A stretch of 64,000 nucleotides of DNA from Phycisphaerae bacterium (GTDB taxonomy: Bacteria; Planctomycetota; Phycisphaerae; SM23-33), in assembly GCA_011050235.1 (NCBI GenBank), contig DRGC01000022.1, positions 1 to 64,000 of the forward strand, given 5' to 3'. The stretch's first letter is position 1. Each line of letters begins with the position of its first letter. Shown here piece after piece: positions 27,027 through 35,507 of this stretch. A program made the translations under genes and the position numbers. The notes beneath the pieces are model-generated. The model searched no databases. It saw only the letters and a list, made by a program, of their open reading frames with translations, and was not told where the DNA came from.

Positions 27027-27767
27027 ATGAATCGTCATCAACAACAATCCGCCGCACCCGCCGCATCGGCATCGGACGAGGGCGAGTCGGACCTGGGTTT
27101 TGAGATAGACCCCGGGCCGGTCCTGTCGGCGCACGCCTTCAACCGCAGGAGCAAGCGGATCGCGCAGTCGTCGCTTCATTCCGGTCGGATGGTCGTCGTC
27201 GCAACACCGGCCTGTTATTTCATCTCAGCCTTGTCGCCGGTGGTCGGGCTGGTGGCTCTGTGTGTGGGGTTGTATGGCCTAGCCAGCAGACACGAAGCTG
27301 TGGGCGAATGTATGGCCCTTGCCAGTGCCGGTCTTGCGGTCCTGGCCCTTGGCGTGGGTCTGCTGGCGAAATGGACCACGTCGACGACGTTGGACCGCAC
27401 GGGCGGGCGGTATTGGCAGGGGATATGGCCTGGCCTGAGCCGTCTGACGGGCTGGCCCGCCGGCCAGATCGACGACATCGCGGCCGTGCAGATCTGCCGC
27501 GGCTACCGGGCCGTCACCAGGACGCGCGGCTTTGGGTGGTGGCAAGTGAACCTTGTTCTTTCCCATCGGCCGGGCGAGCGGATCGCGGTGATGACGCATT
27601 CAGCCAAGGACAATATCTTCGAGGACGCCGAACGGTTGGCCCACTTTCTGGACAAGCCCTTGCTCGACCACACCCACAGACTGATAAGGCCAGGCCCGGG
27701 CGGCAAGAGCATCCGCCGTCTCTTCACGCGATCGCAGCGACATTCACAGACGAAAGAGAACACATGA
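27027..27767 (+). CDS. Two-helix membrane protein of unknown function
   Basis: This protein of about 246 residues has a polar N-terminus, two hydrophobic segments (about 55-85, FISALSPVVGLVALCVGLYG, and about 90-113, LASAGLAVLALGVGLLAKW), then a soluble C-terminal part of about 130 residues with strand-like blocks (VQICRGYRAV, WWQVNLVLSH, RIAVMTHS) that resemble a PH-like fold. That resemblance is weak. It overlaps the following CBM9-like gene by four bases (ATGA), so the two are translationally coupled. ATG 27027 is chosen over TTG 27015; neither has a strong ribosome site. I do not recognise a family. Confidence 0.65.
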   Translation: MNRHQQQSAAPAASASDEGESDLGFEIDPGPVLSAHAFNRRSKRIAQSSLHSGRMVVVATPACYFISALSPVVGLVALCVGLYGLASRHEAVGECMALASAGLAVLALGVGLLAKWTTSTTLDRTGGRYWQGIWPGLSRLTGWPAGQIDDIAAVQICRGYRAVTRTRGFGWWQVNLVLSHRPGERIAVMTHSAKDNIFEDAERLAHFLDKPLLDHTHRLIRPGPGGKSIRRLFTRSQRHSQTKENT

Positions 27768-28426
27768 AGACCTATTGCGTGCGGAAAGCAGCGGGACCGG
27801 TAGCATTGGATGGCGGGTGGGATTCGGCGGTGTGGCATCGCGCGGACACCGCCCCGGTCGCTCACTGCGTGGGCGGCGATTTCGAGCATCAGCCCGTCAC
27901 GCAGGCCCGCGTGTTGTATGACGACGAGGCGCTGCAGGTCGCCTTCCGCGTTGAGGACCGGTACGTCCGAGCGGTGGCCGAGACGTGGCATGACAAGGTC
28001 TGTCGCGACAGTTGCGTGGAGCTGTTCTTCACCCCGGGCGCCGATACGTCGGTGGGCTATTTCAATTTCGAGATCAACTGCAGCGGTGTGATGCTGGCGC
28101 ACTTCCAGCCGGCCCCCGGCGAGACCATCCGGCAGATGCCGCTCGAGCTGTGCGAGACCATCGACATCTGGTCGTCCATGCCGCACCAGGTCGAGCCCGA
28201 ACTCCGCGAGCCGACAACGTGGCACGTGGCGTATCGCCTGCCGCTGGATATCCTGGGCCATTTCCTGACCATCACGCCGCCGAAAACGGGCGTGCGATGG
28301 AAGGCCAACTTCTACAAATGCGCCGACAAGACCAGCCACCCGCACTGGCTATCCTGGGCCCCCATCGACACCCCCGGCCCAAACTTCCACCGCCCCGACA
28401 GCTTCGGCGCCCTGCTGTTTGAGTAG
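27764..28426 (+). CDS. CBM9-like carbohydrate-binding/sugar-associated protein
   Basis: The 220-residue protein shows the CBM9-like domain order. VRKAAGPVALDGGWDSAVWH is the N-terminal strand, then DDEALQVAFRVEDRYVRA, DSCVELFFTP and YFNFEINCSGVMLAHF; the C-terminus has RWKANFYKCADKTSHPHWLSW. CBM9 and related DOMON-type sandwiches bind sugar termini or haem. There is no signal peptide, which is common for the stand-alone version found next to carbohydrate genes. It is coupled to the membrane protein upstream by an ATGA overlap. Role in carbohydrate use is inferred from context. Confidence 0.75.
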   Translation: MKTYCVRKAAGPVALDGGWDSAVWHRADTAPVAHCVGGDFEHQPVTQARVLYDDEALQVAFRVEDRYVRAVAETWHDKVCRDSCVELFFTPGADTSVGYFNFEINCSGVMLAHFQPAPGETIRQMPLELCETIDIWSSMPHQVEPELREPTTWHVAYRLPLDILGHFLTITPPKTGVRWKANFYKCADKTSHPHWLSWAPIDTPGPNFHRPDSFGALLFE

Positions 28427-28539
28427 TGCAAAAGGCGTCAGGCGCCTTGTTTCCTTGCGAGGATCTCCAATGGCAATATCCGTAACCCTTGCAGAATATG
28501 CCAGAGGGAGTTTTCAATAGGCGCAAGGGAGATGGGCCT

Positions 28540-29238
28540 ATGAGTTTAGTATTTCGTATTGGCATCGGCGCCGTGCTGCTGTGGACGTCCGTCGGTTGTG
28601 GGCCCTCGACGTCCGTCGGTGGCGGGTTGAAGATTGTTCCCACCTTCACCGACGGCGCCGGGCATACGTGGACCGACCGGCGAAAGGCCGTGGTTCTTCG
28701 GGCTATCGCCGACTACCAGCGCGCGATCGCCGAAAACGAGACCATCGCCGTGGAGTTCAAGTTCTACGACGCCGAGCCCGGCCACTACGCGATGTGGTAT
28801 GCGATCAACTTTCCTCCGAAAGGCACGAGCGTTCGGCCTTGGACGCCGGGGCTCACGCACGTAATCATGATCGACGCCAACAGCGCGGGAGGGCTGGTCT
28901 GGTTCGATCCGACCCCCTCGACGGATGACGACATTCCCGAGAGCGCCTTCGACGCTCTAACCCTCATCCGACACGAGCTAGCCCACATGCTGGGCCATCG
29001 GGCGGGCTATTGCCTCGACTATGACGCCGACGGGCAAGCGATCGATCACTGGCAGGCCCGCATCGACGCCAACAGCGTCTTCGACCCCGAGGGCCTGAAC
29101 GTCGCCCTAGCCGACGACCTCGAACACGCCGCCGACAACGACCTGATGAGCTACTACCTCACCACAGGCCGACGCTACGACATCGACGATGCCCTGCAGC
29201 GACTGATCCTCACCTACGGGTACAAGAGTCGCCCATAA
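28540..29238 (+). CDS. Lipoprotein with HExxH zinc-protease motif
   Basis: This 232-residue protein has a short lipoprotein signal (VFRIGIGAVLLWTSVGC) and a metzincin-like site HELAHMLGHRAG near residue 148, where the two His and Glu would bind zinc and water. A third ligand is less clear; HxxG (HRAG) follows directly. N-terminal part VPTFTDGAGHTWTDRRKAVV and YAMWYAINFPP are compatible with a matrixin-type predicted protease. The start at 28540 is favoured by GGGAG upstream; a longer in-frame start would bury the signal peptide. Likely periplasmic or outer-membrane anchored. Substrate unknown. Confidence 0.75.
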   Translation: MSLVFRIGIGAVLLWTSVGCGPSTSVGGGLKIVPTFTDGAGHTWTDRRKAVVLRAIADYQRAIAENETIAVEFKFYDAEPGHYAMWYAINFPPKGTSVRPWTPGLTHVIMIDANSAGGLVWFDPTPSTDDDIPESAFDALTLIRHELAHMLGHRAGYCLDYDADGQAIDHWQARIDANSVFDPEGLNVALADDLEHAADNDLMSYYLTTGRRYDIDDALQRLILTYGYKSRP

Positions 29239-29286
29239 AGCCCCAGCTACTTTCGAGCAGGTCGGGCATGCCTGCCTGCCGGACAA

Positions 29287-29814
29287 CTATTCCACCGGGG
29301 TCGGATCGATCTTCTGGATCTCGATGGCCCGTTCGCGTTGTTTGTCGGTCGGCGCCAATGCATCTACGAGCGCCATCGTGACGTCCACCCGTTCGGCTGT
29401 CGGGTAGGTCGACAGGGAGGCCTGATCCCACTTGGAGACGATCGTCTCTACGGACGCCCCGGCCTTGATCGCCGGCAGTTGATCGGCGACGTGCGTAAGG
29501 ATGTCATCCACCGGCGCCGCGGCGAATCCCTGCCGGTGAAGGCGTTCTTGTTGGGCCGCCGCCTGGGCTTCGAGCGCCGCCACCCGCTGATCGTCCCCGG
29601 CAGCCTTGGCTTCGGCATGCTGGGCTTCGAGAGCGGCCATGGCCGTCTTGAACTCCTCCGAGCCAACGAAGGCTACGGCGATGGCTCGGGAGTCATACAC
29701 GCCAATTCGAGTTACGGATTCCGTTGGCGCCTCGGCGTTCCGGCCTTCCTGATCGCAACCGACTAAACACGCAACGACCCACACCAGGCCCAACACAATC
29801 GTCCAGTTTGTCAT
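29287..29814 (-). CDS. OmpH/Skp-like lipoprotein
   Basis: The 175-residue protein has a lipoprotein signal (IVLGLVWVVACLVGC, lipobox Cys20) and then RIGVYDSRAIAVAFVGSEEF, the strand that opens OmpH/Skp chaperone domains. A helical, Ala/Gln/Glu-rich stretch (about 55-95; AALEAQHAEAKAAGDDQRV) likely forms a coiled coil. The C-terminal 80 residues do not look Skp-like, so it is not a plain orthologue. It may be an envelope chaperone or a regulator tied to one. It lies downstream of a URO-D-like gene, separated by a hairpin. Confidence 0.65.
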   Translation of the reverse strand: MTNWTIVLGLVWVVACLVGCDQEGRNAEAPTESVTRIGVYDSRAIAVAFVGSEEFKTAMAALEAQHAEAKAAGDDQRVAALEAQAAAQQERLHRQGFAAAPVDDILTHVADQLPAIKAGASVETIVSKWDQASLSTYPTAERVDVTMALVDALAPTDKQRERAIEIQKIDPTPVE

Positions 29815-29851
29815 TCCCAGTCCCTTTCATCGGGATTCCTCAGATAGCCTT

Positions 29852-29871
29852 GCCCGGCTCCGCTGCCGGGC
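29852..29871 (-). terminator. GC-rich hairpin after URO-D-like gene
   Basis: GCCCGGC/GCCGGGC arms (29852-29858 and 29865-29871) with a six-base loop lie after the stop of the URO-D-like gene. No U tract follows, so termination is uncertain. Confidence 0.3.
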
Positions 29872-29915
29872 GGATCTGCATTGTACTACCCGCTGCCGCT
29901 TGCGGCCCTGCTGAA

Positions 29916-30983
29916 TCAATATGTCCCCAGCTCCCGCGCCAGTTCGATGATGTATCGGAAGTTTTCGAAGGAGACCGAGTCCGGGACGGAGTGGTCGGAG
30001 GAGAAGATGTAGCCGCCGGATTTCTTGACCTCGGGGATCACGCGTTTCATCTCGGCTGAGATGGCGTCGATATTGTCCCACAGCATCGCGTTGATCCCGC
30101 CGTGCAGGACGAGCTGGTCGCCGTACTGTTTCTTGAGGGCCACCGGATCGATGCCGGCCTTGACCTCCAACGGGTTCAGCGCGTCGACGCCGGCATCGAT
30201 GAACTCGGGGATCAGTTGGCTGATGTTCCCGCAGGAGTGCAGGTGCGTGTAGACGTCGTGGGCGTGGGCCCAGTCGCACGCTCTCTTGACGACCGGCTTG
30301 AGCAAGTCGCGATACATCTGGGCGGAAAAGAACGTCGTGCCCTTGTAGCCGAGGTCGTCGCACCAGAACAACTCGTCGACGGTGTAGCCTTCCGCGTAGA
30401 GCATGTCCAGCAGCACCAGTTGCACGTCGAGCTGGTGGTTCCACATGTCCACGATCCACTCGGGCTCTTCGATCAGGGCCATCAGCGTGCGCTCCGTGCC
30501 GACCATCCATGCGTGGGTGACGTCGAAGCCGAACCACATATTGCCGGCCAGCCAGCGGCCATCCTCGCGCCAGGTGGCGTAGTGGGTCTTGAGATGGCCC
30601 CAGCCGATGCGGCTGCGGTCGGGCGTGATGAGCTTCTTGACCTTCTTCCAGCTATCGAAGTCGACGATGGTGTGGCCGATGAAATCCGGCGTGCTGGTGG
30701 CATGCTTCCAGACCTTATACGTCGTGCCCCAGTCGTTGGTGCGGGTGATGTACTCCTCGGTCTCCTCGATGGTCTCGCATGGCAGGTGGGGCGAGTTGTC
30801 CAGGTTGATGCCGGCATCGATATCCATGTCGAAGTAATCGCCCCAGTCCACATCCTTCGGCAGCCCTTCCCCCTGCCACCGCTCGATCGTCGTTCCCCAC
30901 GGCGCATCGACCATCGGCACCCGGTCAGCCTCGCGGTGTTCGAACATCCGTTTGAAACGCTCGTGTGACGTCATCTCAGCCAT
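29916..30983 (-). CDS. URO-D superfamily protein with HxCG motif (MtaA-like)
   Basis: This 355-residue protein starts at ATG 30983 with GGAG 7 bases upstream and begins MTSHERFKRMFEHREADRVP, the standard opening of MtaA/CmuA-type URO-D proteins. Late motifs are THLHSCGNISQLIPEFIDAG and DALNPLEVKAGIDP. The HSCGN supplies the His and Cys that bind zinc in methylcobamide:CoM methyltransferases. The usual third Cys near the C-terminus appears to be absent (SSDHSVPDSVSFENF has Ser). A methyl-transfer role is plausible but unproven. No corrinoid protein is encoded nearby. Confidence 0.82.
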   Translation of the reverse strand: MAEMTSHERFKRMFEHREADRVPMVDAPWGTTIERWQGEGLPKDVDWGDYFDMDIDAGINLDNSPHLPCETIEETEEYITRTNDWGTTYKVWKHATSTPDFIGHTIVDFDSWKKVKKLITPDRSRIGWGHLKTHYATWREDGRWLAGNMWFGFDVTHAWMVGTERTLMALIEEPEWIVDMWNHQLDVQLVLLDMLYAEGYTVDELFWCDDLGYKGTTFFSAQMYRDLLKPVVKRACDWAHAHDVYTHLHSCGNISQLIPEFIDAGVDALNPLEVKAGIDPVALKKQYGDQLVLHGGINAMLWDNIDAISAEMKRVIPEVKKSGGYIFSSDHSVPDSVSFENFRYIIELARELGTY

Positions 30984-31184
30984 CGTAATCTCCGAAGACT
31001 GGAACAGGGATGGACCCGCCTTCGCCAAGGCTGCGGCGGGCAGCTACAGATGAACTTAGATAAGCGAGAAGGTCAAAAGAATTGCGTCCCGCTGGAGCGG
31101 CGGATAGGATGGCCCAGACAAGGCGTCGCGACGCCTCCGACACACTCGATGGAACTCGGCACGGTATGGATCAGGGGTACAGCC

Positions 31185-32879
31185 ATGAAGGTTACATGTA
31201 TCGAAAGAACCATTAAAGATGTCCTAGGCAGTGATTACTACAGGATACCTCGGTTTCAACGCCCGTATTCGTGGGAGAAAGAACACGTTGAGGACTTCCT
31301 GACAGACGCCATCGTTGAGAACCCTGGGGATTACTTCATCGGATCAATGGTTGCCTTCAAGTATCCAGATGGTACCTACGGCCTAGTGGACGGGCAGCAG
31401 CGACTCACAACAATCACGATGATGCTCTGCGCCCTTCGCGAGGCCTTCGATCTTCAGGGCGAATCGGAGCTTGCCAAGGGGCTTCACAAGCTGATCGAAA
31501 GGAAAGACCTAGATTACAAGAACCGTTACATCTTGGGAACCGAGACCTCCTATCCATATCTCCAGGAGCATATTCAGAAATACGGTGAACCGGGCACGGG
31601 AGCTGAAATGGGAGATGAGGAAGAATGTTTGCAGGACGCTTTCTTGCAGCTTCAGGAGTACGTGGAGAGCGCATTGGGCAATGTGACGCGCAAGCGCAAG
31701 ACCGAAGCTGCAAAGAAGAAACTCGCCACAAAGAAGCTGACCGAGATGCGGGACAAGATTCTCAGTTTGACACTGATCTTCATTGCACTTGACGACGAGG
31801 ATGAGGCGTACCTGATCTTCGAAACACTCAATACAAGAGGAAGGGATCTCCGTCTTCAGGACTTGGTTAAGAGCCGTCTGACCAGGCTCCTTAAGCCCAC
31901 AAATAGGGGAGTAGATCTTGCGAAGGACAAATGGGTAGGGCTGGTAGAAAGGATAGAGAGTTCCGAGGCAGAGATGAAAGTCGACTCCTTTCTGCACCAT
32001 TTCTGGTTGTCGAAGTATCAATACGTAACGGTCAAGAAGGTCTTCAAGGCGCTGAAGAGAAAGGTAACTGGGAGTAATGCACACGCCTTCTTGACGGGCC
32101 TAGATGAGGATTCGGTGCTCTACAGAGAAATCCACGAGCCGTCATTCCGAAAGTGGACTAAGCAAGACGGAAGGATGAGAGGCGCTTTGAACGCTCTCAA
32201 CCTGTTCAAGGTCCAACAGCAGATTCCTATGGTTCTGTCCGTACTAAGGGAATTCCGTGATGGGGGTCTTGACAGGCGTCACGTGATCGGTGTACTTCAG
32301 GCGATTGAGAAGTTCCACTTTGTGTTCACGGCGGTTACGTCCCAAAGATCATCTGGAGGCATTTCGTTCATGTATGCGTTGCACGCGCGGGAATTGGGAA
32401 GGAAGAGCACAAAAAGGGATAAGGTTGGCGTTCTGAGTGACCTAAAGACCAAGCTGAAAGATCGGATTCCGCCCTACGGTGAGTTTGAGGCGAACTTTCA
32501 AGAGATCACCTATTCAAAATCAGCCACGAAACACAGAAAGCTCGTGCAGTATATTCTAGCCAGACTGCAGGAACATCACACCAAAAGCGCACCAGTTGAC
32601 TATGACTTCCTCACAGTAGAGCACATCTCACCGCAGGGATCCCTACGTAGCGCAACCGCATCAATTGGGCAGATTGGGAACCTGATCGGTGTTAGCGATG
32701 AGCTGAACCAAGAACTTGGAAGTAAGGACTTCAAAGCCAAGAAGGCAATGTTATCCGACGCTGGCGTCTGGCTTGATGATACATTGATGAAGGCGCCTTC
32801 ATGGACGAGTCGACAGATTGAAGCTAGGACCAAAGCACTGGCCAAGATCTGTTACGAGGTTGTCTGGCGAATCCGGTAG
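31185..32879 (+). CDS. DUF262-DUF1524 (GmrSD-like) nuclease, candidate anti-phage defence gene
   Basis: The 564-residue protein joins an N-terminal DUF262 ParB-like domain (IPRFQRPYSW at 21-30; DGQQRLTT at 69-76, the conserved motif) to a C-terminal DUF1524 HNH-type domain with EHISPQ (Glu479, His480) followed by IGQIGNLIGVSDELNQELG. GmrSD-family type IV enzymes restrict modified phage DNA using a nucleotide-dependent DUF262 subunit and a nuclease subunit. The fused arrangement is typical. Its codons are visibly AT-richer than all neighbours, pointing to recent transfer. No modification enzyme, recombinase or other defence gene adjoins it. The start at 31185 has AGGGG 8 bases upstream. Defence role is inferred from the family. 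Confidence 0.85.
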   Translation: MKVTCIERTIKDVLGSDYYRIPRFQRPYSWEKEHVEDFLTDAIVENPGDYFIGSMVAFKYPDGTYGLVDGQQRLTTITMMLCALREAFDLQGESELAKGLHKLIERKDLDYKNRYILGTETSYPYLQEHIQKYGEPGTGAEMGDEEECLQDAFLQLQEYVESALGNVTRKRKTEAAKKKLATKKLTEMRDKILSLTLIFIALDDEDEAYLIFETLNTRGRDLRLQDLVKSRLTRLLKPTNRGVDLAKDKWVGLVERIESSEAEMKVDSFLHHFWLSKYQYVTVKKVFKALKRKVTGSNAHAFLTGLDEDSVLYREIHEPSFRKWTKQDGRMRGALNALNLFKVQQQIPMVLSVLREFRDGGLDRRHVIGVLQAIEKFHFVFTAVTSQRSSGGISFMYALHARELGRKSTKRDKVGVLSDLKTKLKDRIPPYGEFEANFQEITYSKSATKHRKLVQYILARLQEHHTKSAPVDYDFLTVEHISPQGSLRSATASIGQIGNLIGVSDELNQELGSKDFKAKKAMLSDAGVWLDDTLMKAPSWTSRQIEARTKALAKICYEVVWRIR

Positions 32880-33118
32880 TTGTCACTCACTGGCCTCTCT
32901 GTGATTGACCTCCACATGTTCGCTCAGCAGGCCGGGCCTGGAATCTGAGCATCATTGGGACCATGATCGATCCCCACAACATCACGCGATTTGGCCGGAC
33001 CGAGGCGGTGAGCTTGCAATCGTGTGGTGGGGCGGATAGCTTCACTCATAGGCGCAGCGGGCGTTGGGCGGGCGGAGCTGCCGGTTTACGTGCGACCCGA
33101 AAACGACGAGAGAGTGCG

Positions 33119-33922
33119 ATGATCTGTGCAACGAAACGAATCTGGCCTGTGTTGGCGTTGGTGTGCGTGATGGCGGCCGGCTGCGGGCTGACGCAACGGC
33201 AGAAGGGGCGGATGGTGGACCCGGCCGCGAAAGCGAAGGCCGCCTGCTCGAGGTCTCCCTCGATCGCCCAGCGGGCCATAGACGCCATCGGCGGCGAGGG
33301 CGCGTGGCGGCCGGTGATCCGTATCGCCGCAACGGCGGTGGTGACGGTCTACGACGCCGACGGGGCCGCCCACATCACGCGCCAGCAGCAGGTTATCGAT
33401 CTGCGGACCGGCATGCTGACGGCCGACGGCGTTTCGCCGCGCGGCCGATGGTCGGTCATGCTCGATGCCGACGGCCAGGCGCGGTGGCTCGGCGCCGATG
33501 CGATGGCCCAGCCGCAGCAGCGGCAGCTTATCGAACGAGCGCTGAGACGGATTCAACTGCGCTCGGTGGCGACGTGGCGGCTGTGGCGGGCGCCCGAGCG
33601 GCTCGGGGCCAGCACCCCGGCCCGGGTGGACGGGCTGGACATGATTCGGGTCGAAGAAATCGACCCCGCCACCGATGTGACTACCTATTATGTTGATAGC
33701 GGCACGGGCTTGTTGCGCCACGTGGTGGCCGGGGCCGACGCCGACGCAACGGTGACAACGTTCGAGTATCAACCCGTCAGCGGCGCGCTGCTGCACCCAC
33801 GCGCGCTCCGGGTGGTCCGCGTCGGCGAGCACACGCTCGTTGGGCCCACGCCCGTGCTGGAGGTGACGTTCACGGACGTCGTGTTCGGCCGGGCGGAAAC
33901 GGTTAGAGGCTCTGGACGGTGA
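33119..33922 (+). CDS. Lipoprotein of unknown function
   Basis: The 267-residue protein has a lipoprotein signal (VLALVCVMAAGC, Cys near residue 22). The mature part has AQRAIDAIGGEGAWRPVIRI and alternating strands (VTVYDADGAAHITRQQQVID, YVDSGTGLLRHVV), which resembles outer-membrane lipoprotein-sorting (LolA/LolB-like) beta architectures in planctomycetes, though I cannot confirm that. ATG 33119 is chosen because the signal peptide starts there; its ribosome site is weak (GAGAG). It overlaps the next gene by four bases (GTGA), so the two are coupled. Function unknown. Confidence 0.65.
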   Translation: MICATKRIWPVLALVCVMAAGCGLTQRQKGRMVDPAAKAKAACSRSPSIAQRAIDAIGGEGAWRPVIRIAATAVVTVYDADGAAHITRQQQVIDLRTGMLTADGVSPRGRWSVMLDADGQARWLGADAMAQPQQRQLIERALRRIQLRSVATWRLWRAPERLGASTPARVDGLDMIRVEEIDPATDVTTYYVDSGTGLLRHVVAGADADATVTTFEYQPVSGALLHPRALRVVRVGEHTLVGPTPVLEVTFTDVVFGRAETVRGSGR

Positions 33923-34722
33923 GCGAGGATATTGGAGACATCCTGGAGAATTGGCCTCACGAGGGCGGCCATCTGTCGGCCCGGCGGGTCCGGGGCGATG
34001 ACGGGCGCGACAAGCTGCAACTGCGCCTGGAGCTGGGCATCCTGCAGATGGAGATCACCGGCCGCCCTGACGGCAAGAGGCCTTATGGATTCGAAAGCCT
34101 GCTGGGCTACTACCAGAACCAGCTCAAGCAGTATTGCGACAGCGGCCAGGATGAGGACTTCCACCTGGACGAGCGTGCGTGCGAGATGCTCCGGGCCGAA
34201 GCGGCCATGTACTACAACCGGTATCTGACGGCTTTCATCCTGGAAGATTTCGCCCTCGTCGACGCCGACACCCGCCGCAATCTCGACCTGATGGATTTCT
34301 GCTATCAGCACGCTGAAGAAGACACCGACAAGCATCTGCTGGAGCAGCATCGCCCGTACGTTCTGATGATGAACGCCCGCTCCCGCGCCCGGTTGGCGCT
34401 GGCCGACGCCCGCCCCAAGGCCGCCCTGACCATCGTTCACGAGGCCATCGACGACGTGCGCCGCCACTATGAGCGATTCGGCCTCGACGAGGCCAGCGCC
34501 GCCGGAAGTGAACTAGCCTTCCTGGGGGCGCTGGCCTCGGAGATCGAGCAGCGCGTGCCCGTCGACCCGCTCACAAAGATGCGAAAGCAGCTCGACCAGG
34601 CCATCACCGAAGAGCGCTACGAAGACGCCGCCATCCTCCGCGACCAACTGAGTCGCGTAGCCAAAGACCCCGCCCACCACCAGCCCGACCAGCCCGCCCC
34701 CGGCTCCGGCGAGGGGGCCTGA
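33919..34722 (+). CDS. UVR-motif (UvrB/UvrC-like) protein
   Basis: This 267-residue protein starts at GTG in a GTGA overlap with the lipoprotein gene. The C-terminus contains DPLTKMRKQLDQAITEERYE followed by DAAILRDQL, the UVR helix-hairpin shared by UvrB, UvrC, McsA and ClpC adaptors. The N-terminal two thirds (GRDKLQLRLELGILQMEITG; KRPYGFESLLGYYQNQL; AEAAMYYNRYL) is helical and appears in planctomycete UVR-motif proteins without known function. The motif mediates protein interaction rather than catalysis. Likely cytoplasmic. A C-terminal Pro/His-rich tail is low complexity. Confidence 0.75.
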   Translation: MSEDIGDILENWPHEGGHLSARRVRGDDGRDKLQLRLELGILQMEITGRPDGKRPYGFESLLGYYQNQLKQYCDSGQDEDFHLDERACEMLRAEAAMYYNRYLTAFILEDFALVDADTRRNLDLMDFCYQHAEEDTDKHLLEQHRPYVLMMNARSRARLALADARPKAALTIVHEAIDDVRRHYERFGLDEASAAGSELAFLGALASEIEQRVPVDPLTKMRKQLDQAITEERYEDAAILRDQLSRVAKDPAHHQPDQPAPGSGEGA

Positions 34723-34726
34723 GCGC

Positions 34727-34755
34727 TTGTCTGCAGCCGGGGTCGCGGCTAGAAT
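34727..34755 (+). promoter_or_regulatory. Promoter of the TPP-riboswitch operon
   Basis: TTGTCT (34727-34732) and TAGAAT (34750-34755) are 17 bases apart and predict a start near 34762, exactly at the 5' edge of the riboswitch. Confidence 0.55.
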
Positions 34756-34762
34756 ACCAGAC

Positions 34763-34871
34763 GTTCCGCTAGGGGCGCCGTTCGTATGGACGGCTGAGAA
34801 CGACCCTTGGAACCTGATCGGTGAAGGCCCTTCGAGTCCCCTTAGGGTCGAGCCGCGTAGGGAAGCGGACC
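34763..34871 (+). promoter_or_regulatory. TPP riboswitch (THI element)
   Basis: The conserved pieces occur in order: CTGAGA (34794-34799), ACCCTT (34803-34808), GAACCTGATC (34810-34819) and GCGTAGGGAAGC (34855-34866). P1 can form between TCCGCT (34765-34770) and AGCGGA (34864-34869). A stable hairpin CGGCCGC/GCGGCCG (34898-34904 with 34910-34916) downstream may be part of the expression platform. It precedes a GNAT gene and thiC, consistent with thiamine control. Confidence 0.9.
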
Positions 34872-34952
34872 GGACGAGCCAAGGATGGGCAACGTTTCGG
34901 CCGCTTCGGGCGGCCGATTGCTTGCGCCGATGGCATGGACAGAGACAACACA

Positions 34953-35501
34953 ATGGACGTCACCTGCACCATCGAATGCGATCTGAGCGACCGAATGGCC
35001 GAAGACATCCGCCAACTGCAGCAGGCCGCCTTCCCCACGGCCGAGGAGTTCCTGACCCAGCGGTGGTGGCACACGCCGCTGTCGGATAATGAGCGTTGGG
35101 TGGGCGCGCGAACGGGCGACAAGCTAATCGGGTCGGTGCGGCTGTTGTTTCGCACGATTACGACTCCCGCCGGCGAACTGGTGGTCGGCGGGCTGGGCAA
35201 TGTCTGCTCGCATCCGGATTGTCGCGGCCAGGGCGTCGCGTCGGCCTGCATGCGGGCGGCCGCCGAGGTGATCGAGCGCGAGGCGGACTTCGGCTTCCTG
35301 TTCTGCGGCGAGACGGTTCGCGACTTCTACGCCAAGCTCGGCTGGCAGACGGTCAGCAACGTGTTCTGGATGCTCGAGGGCGGTTCCGACGGCCCGCGGG
35401 TCAGCGACACCCCCCACGGCTATGCGATGATCCATCCCGGCCGCCAGTCGATGGACGACTGGCCCAAAGGCGAAATCGACCTCAACGGACCCGACTGGTA
35501 A
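34953..35501 (+). CDS. GNAT-family N-acetyltransferase in thiamine operon
   Basis: This 182-residue GNAT-like protein has LIGSVRLLFRTITTPAGELV as the central strands, GGLGNVCSHPDCRGQGVASA as the acetyl-CoA pyrophosphate loop (QGVA in place of RGxG), and GFLFCGETVRDFYAKLGWQT as the closing strand and helix. It lies between a TPP riboswitch and thiC, 6 bases before thiC, so its expression should follow thiamine status. The substrate is unknown. The start at 34953 is less certain than 34935 because neither has a clear ribosome site. No membrane segment is seen. Confidence 0.8.
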   Translation: MDVTCTIECDLSDRMAEDIRQLQQAAFPTAEEFLTQRWWHTPLSDNERWVGARTGDKLIGSVRLLFRTITTPAGELVVGGLGNVCSHPDCRGQGVASACMRAAAEVIEREADFGFLFCGETVRDFYAKLGWQTVSNVFWMLEGGSDGPRVSDTPHGYAMIHPGRQSMDDWPKGEIDLNGPDW

Positions 35502-35507
35502 CAAACA

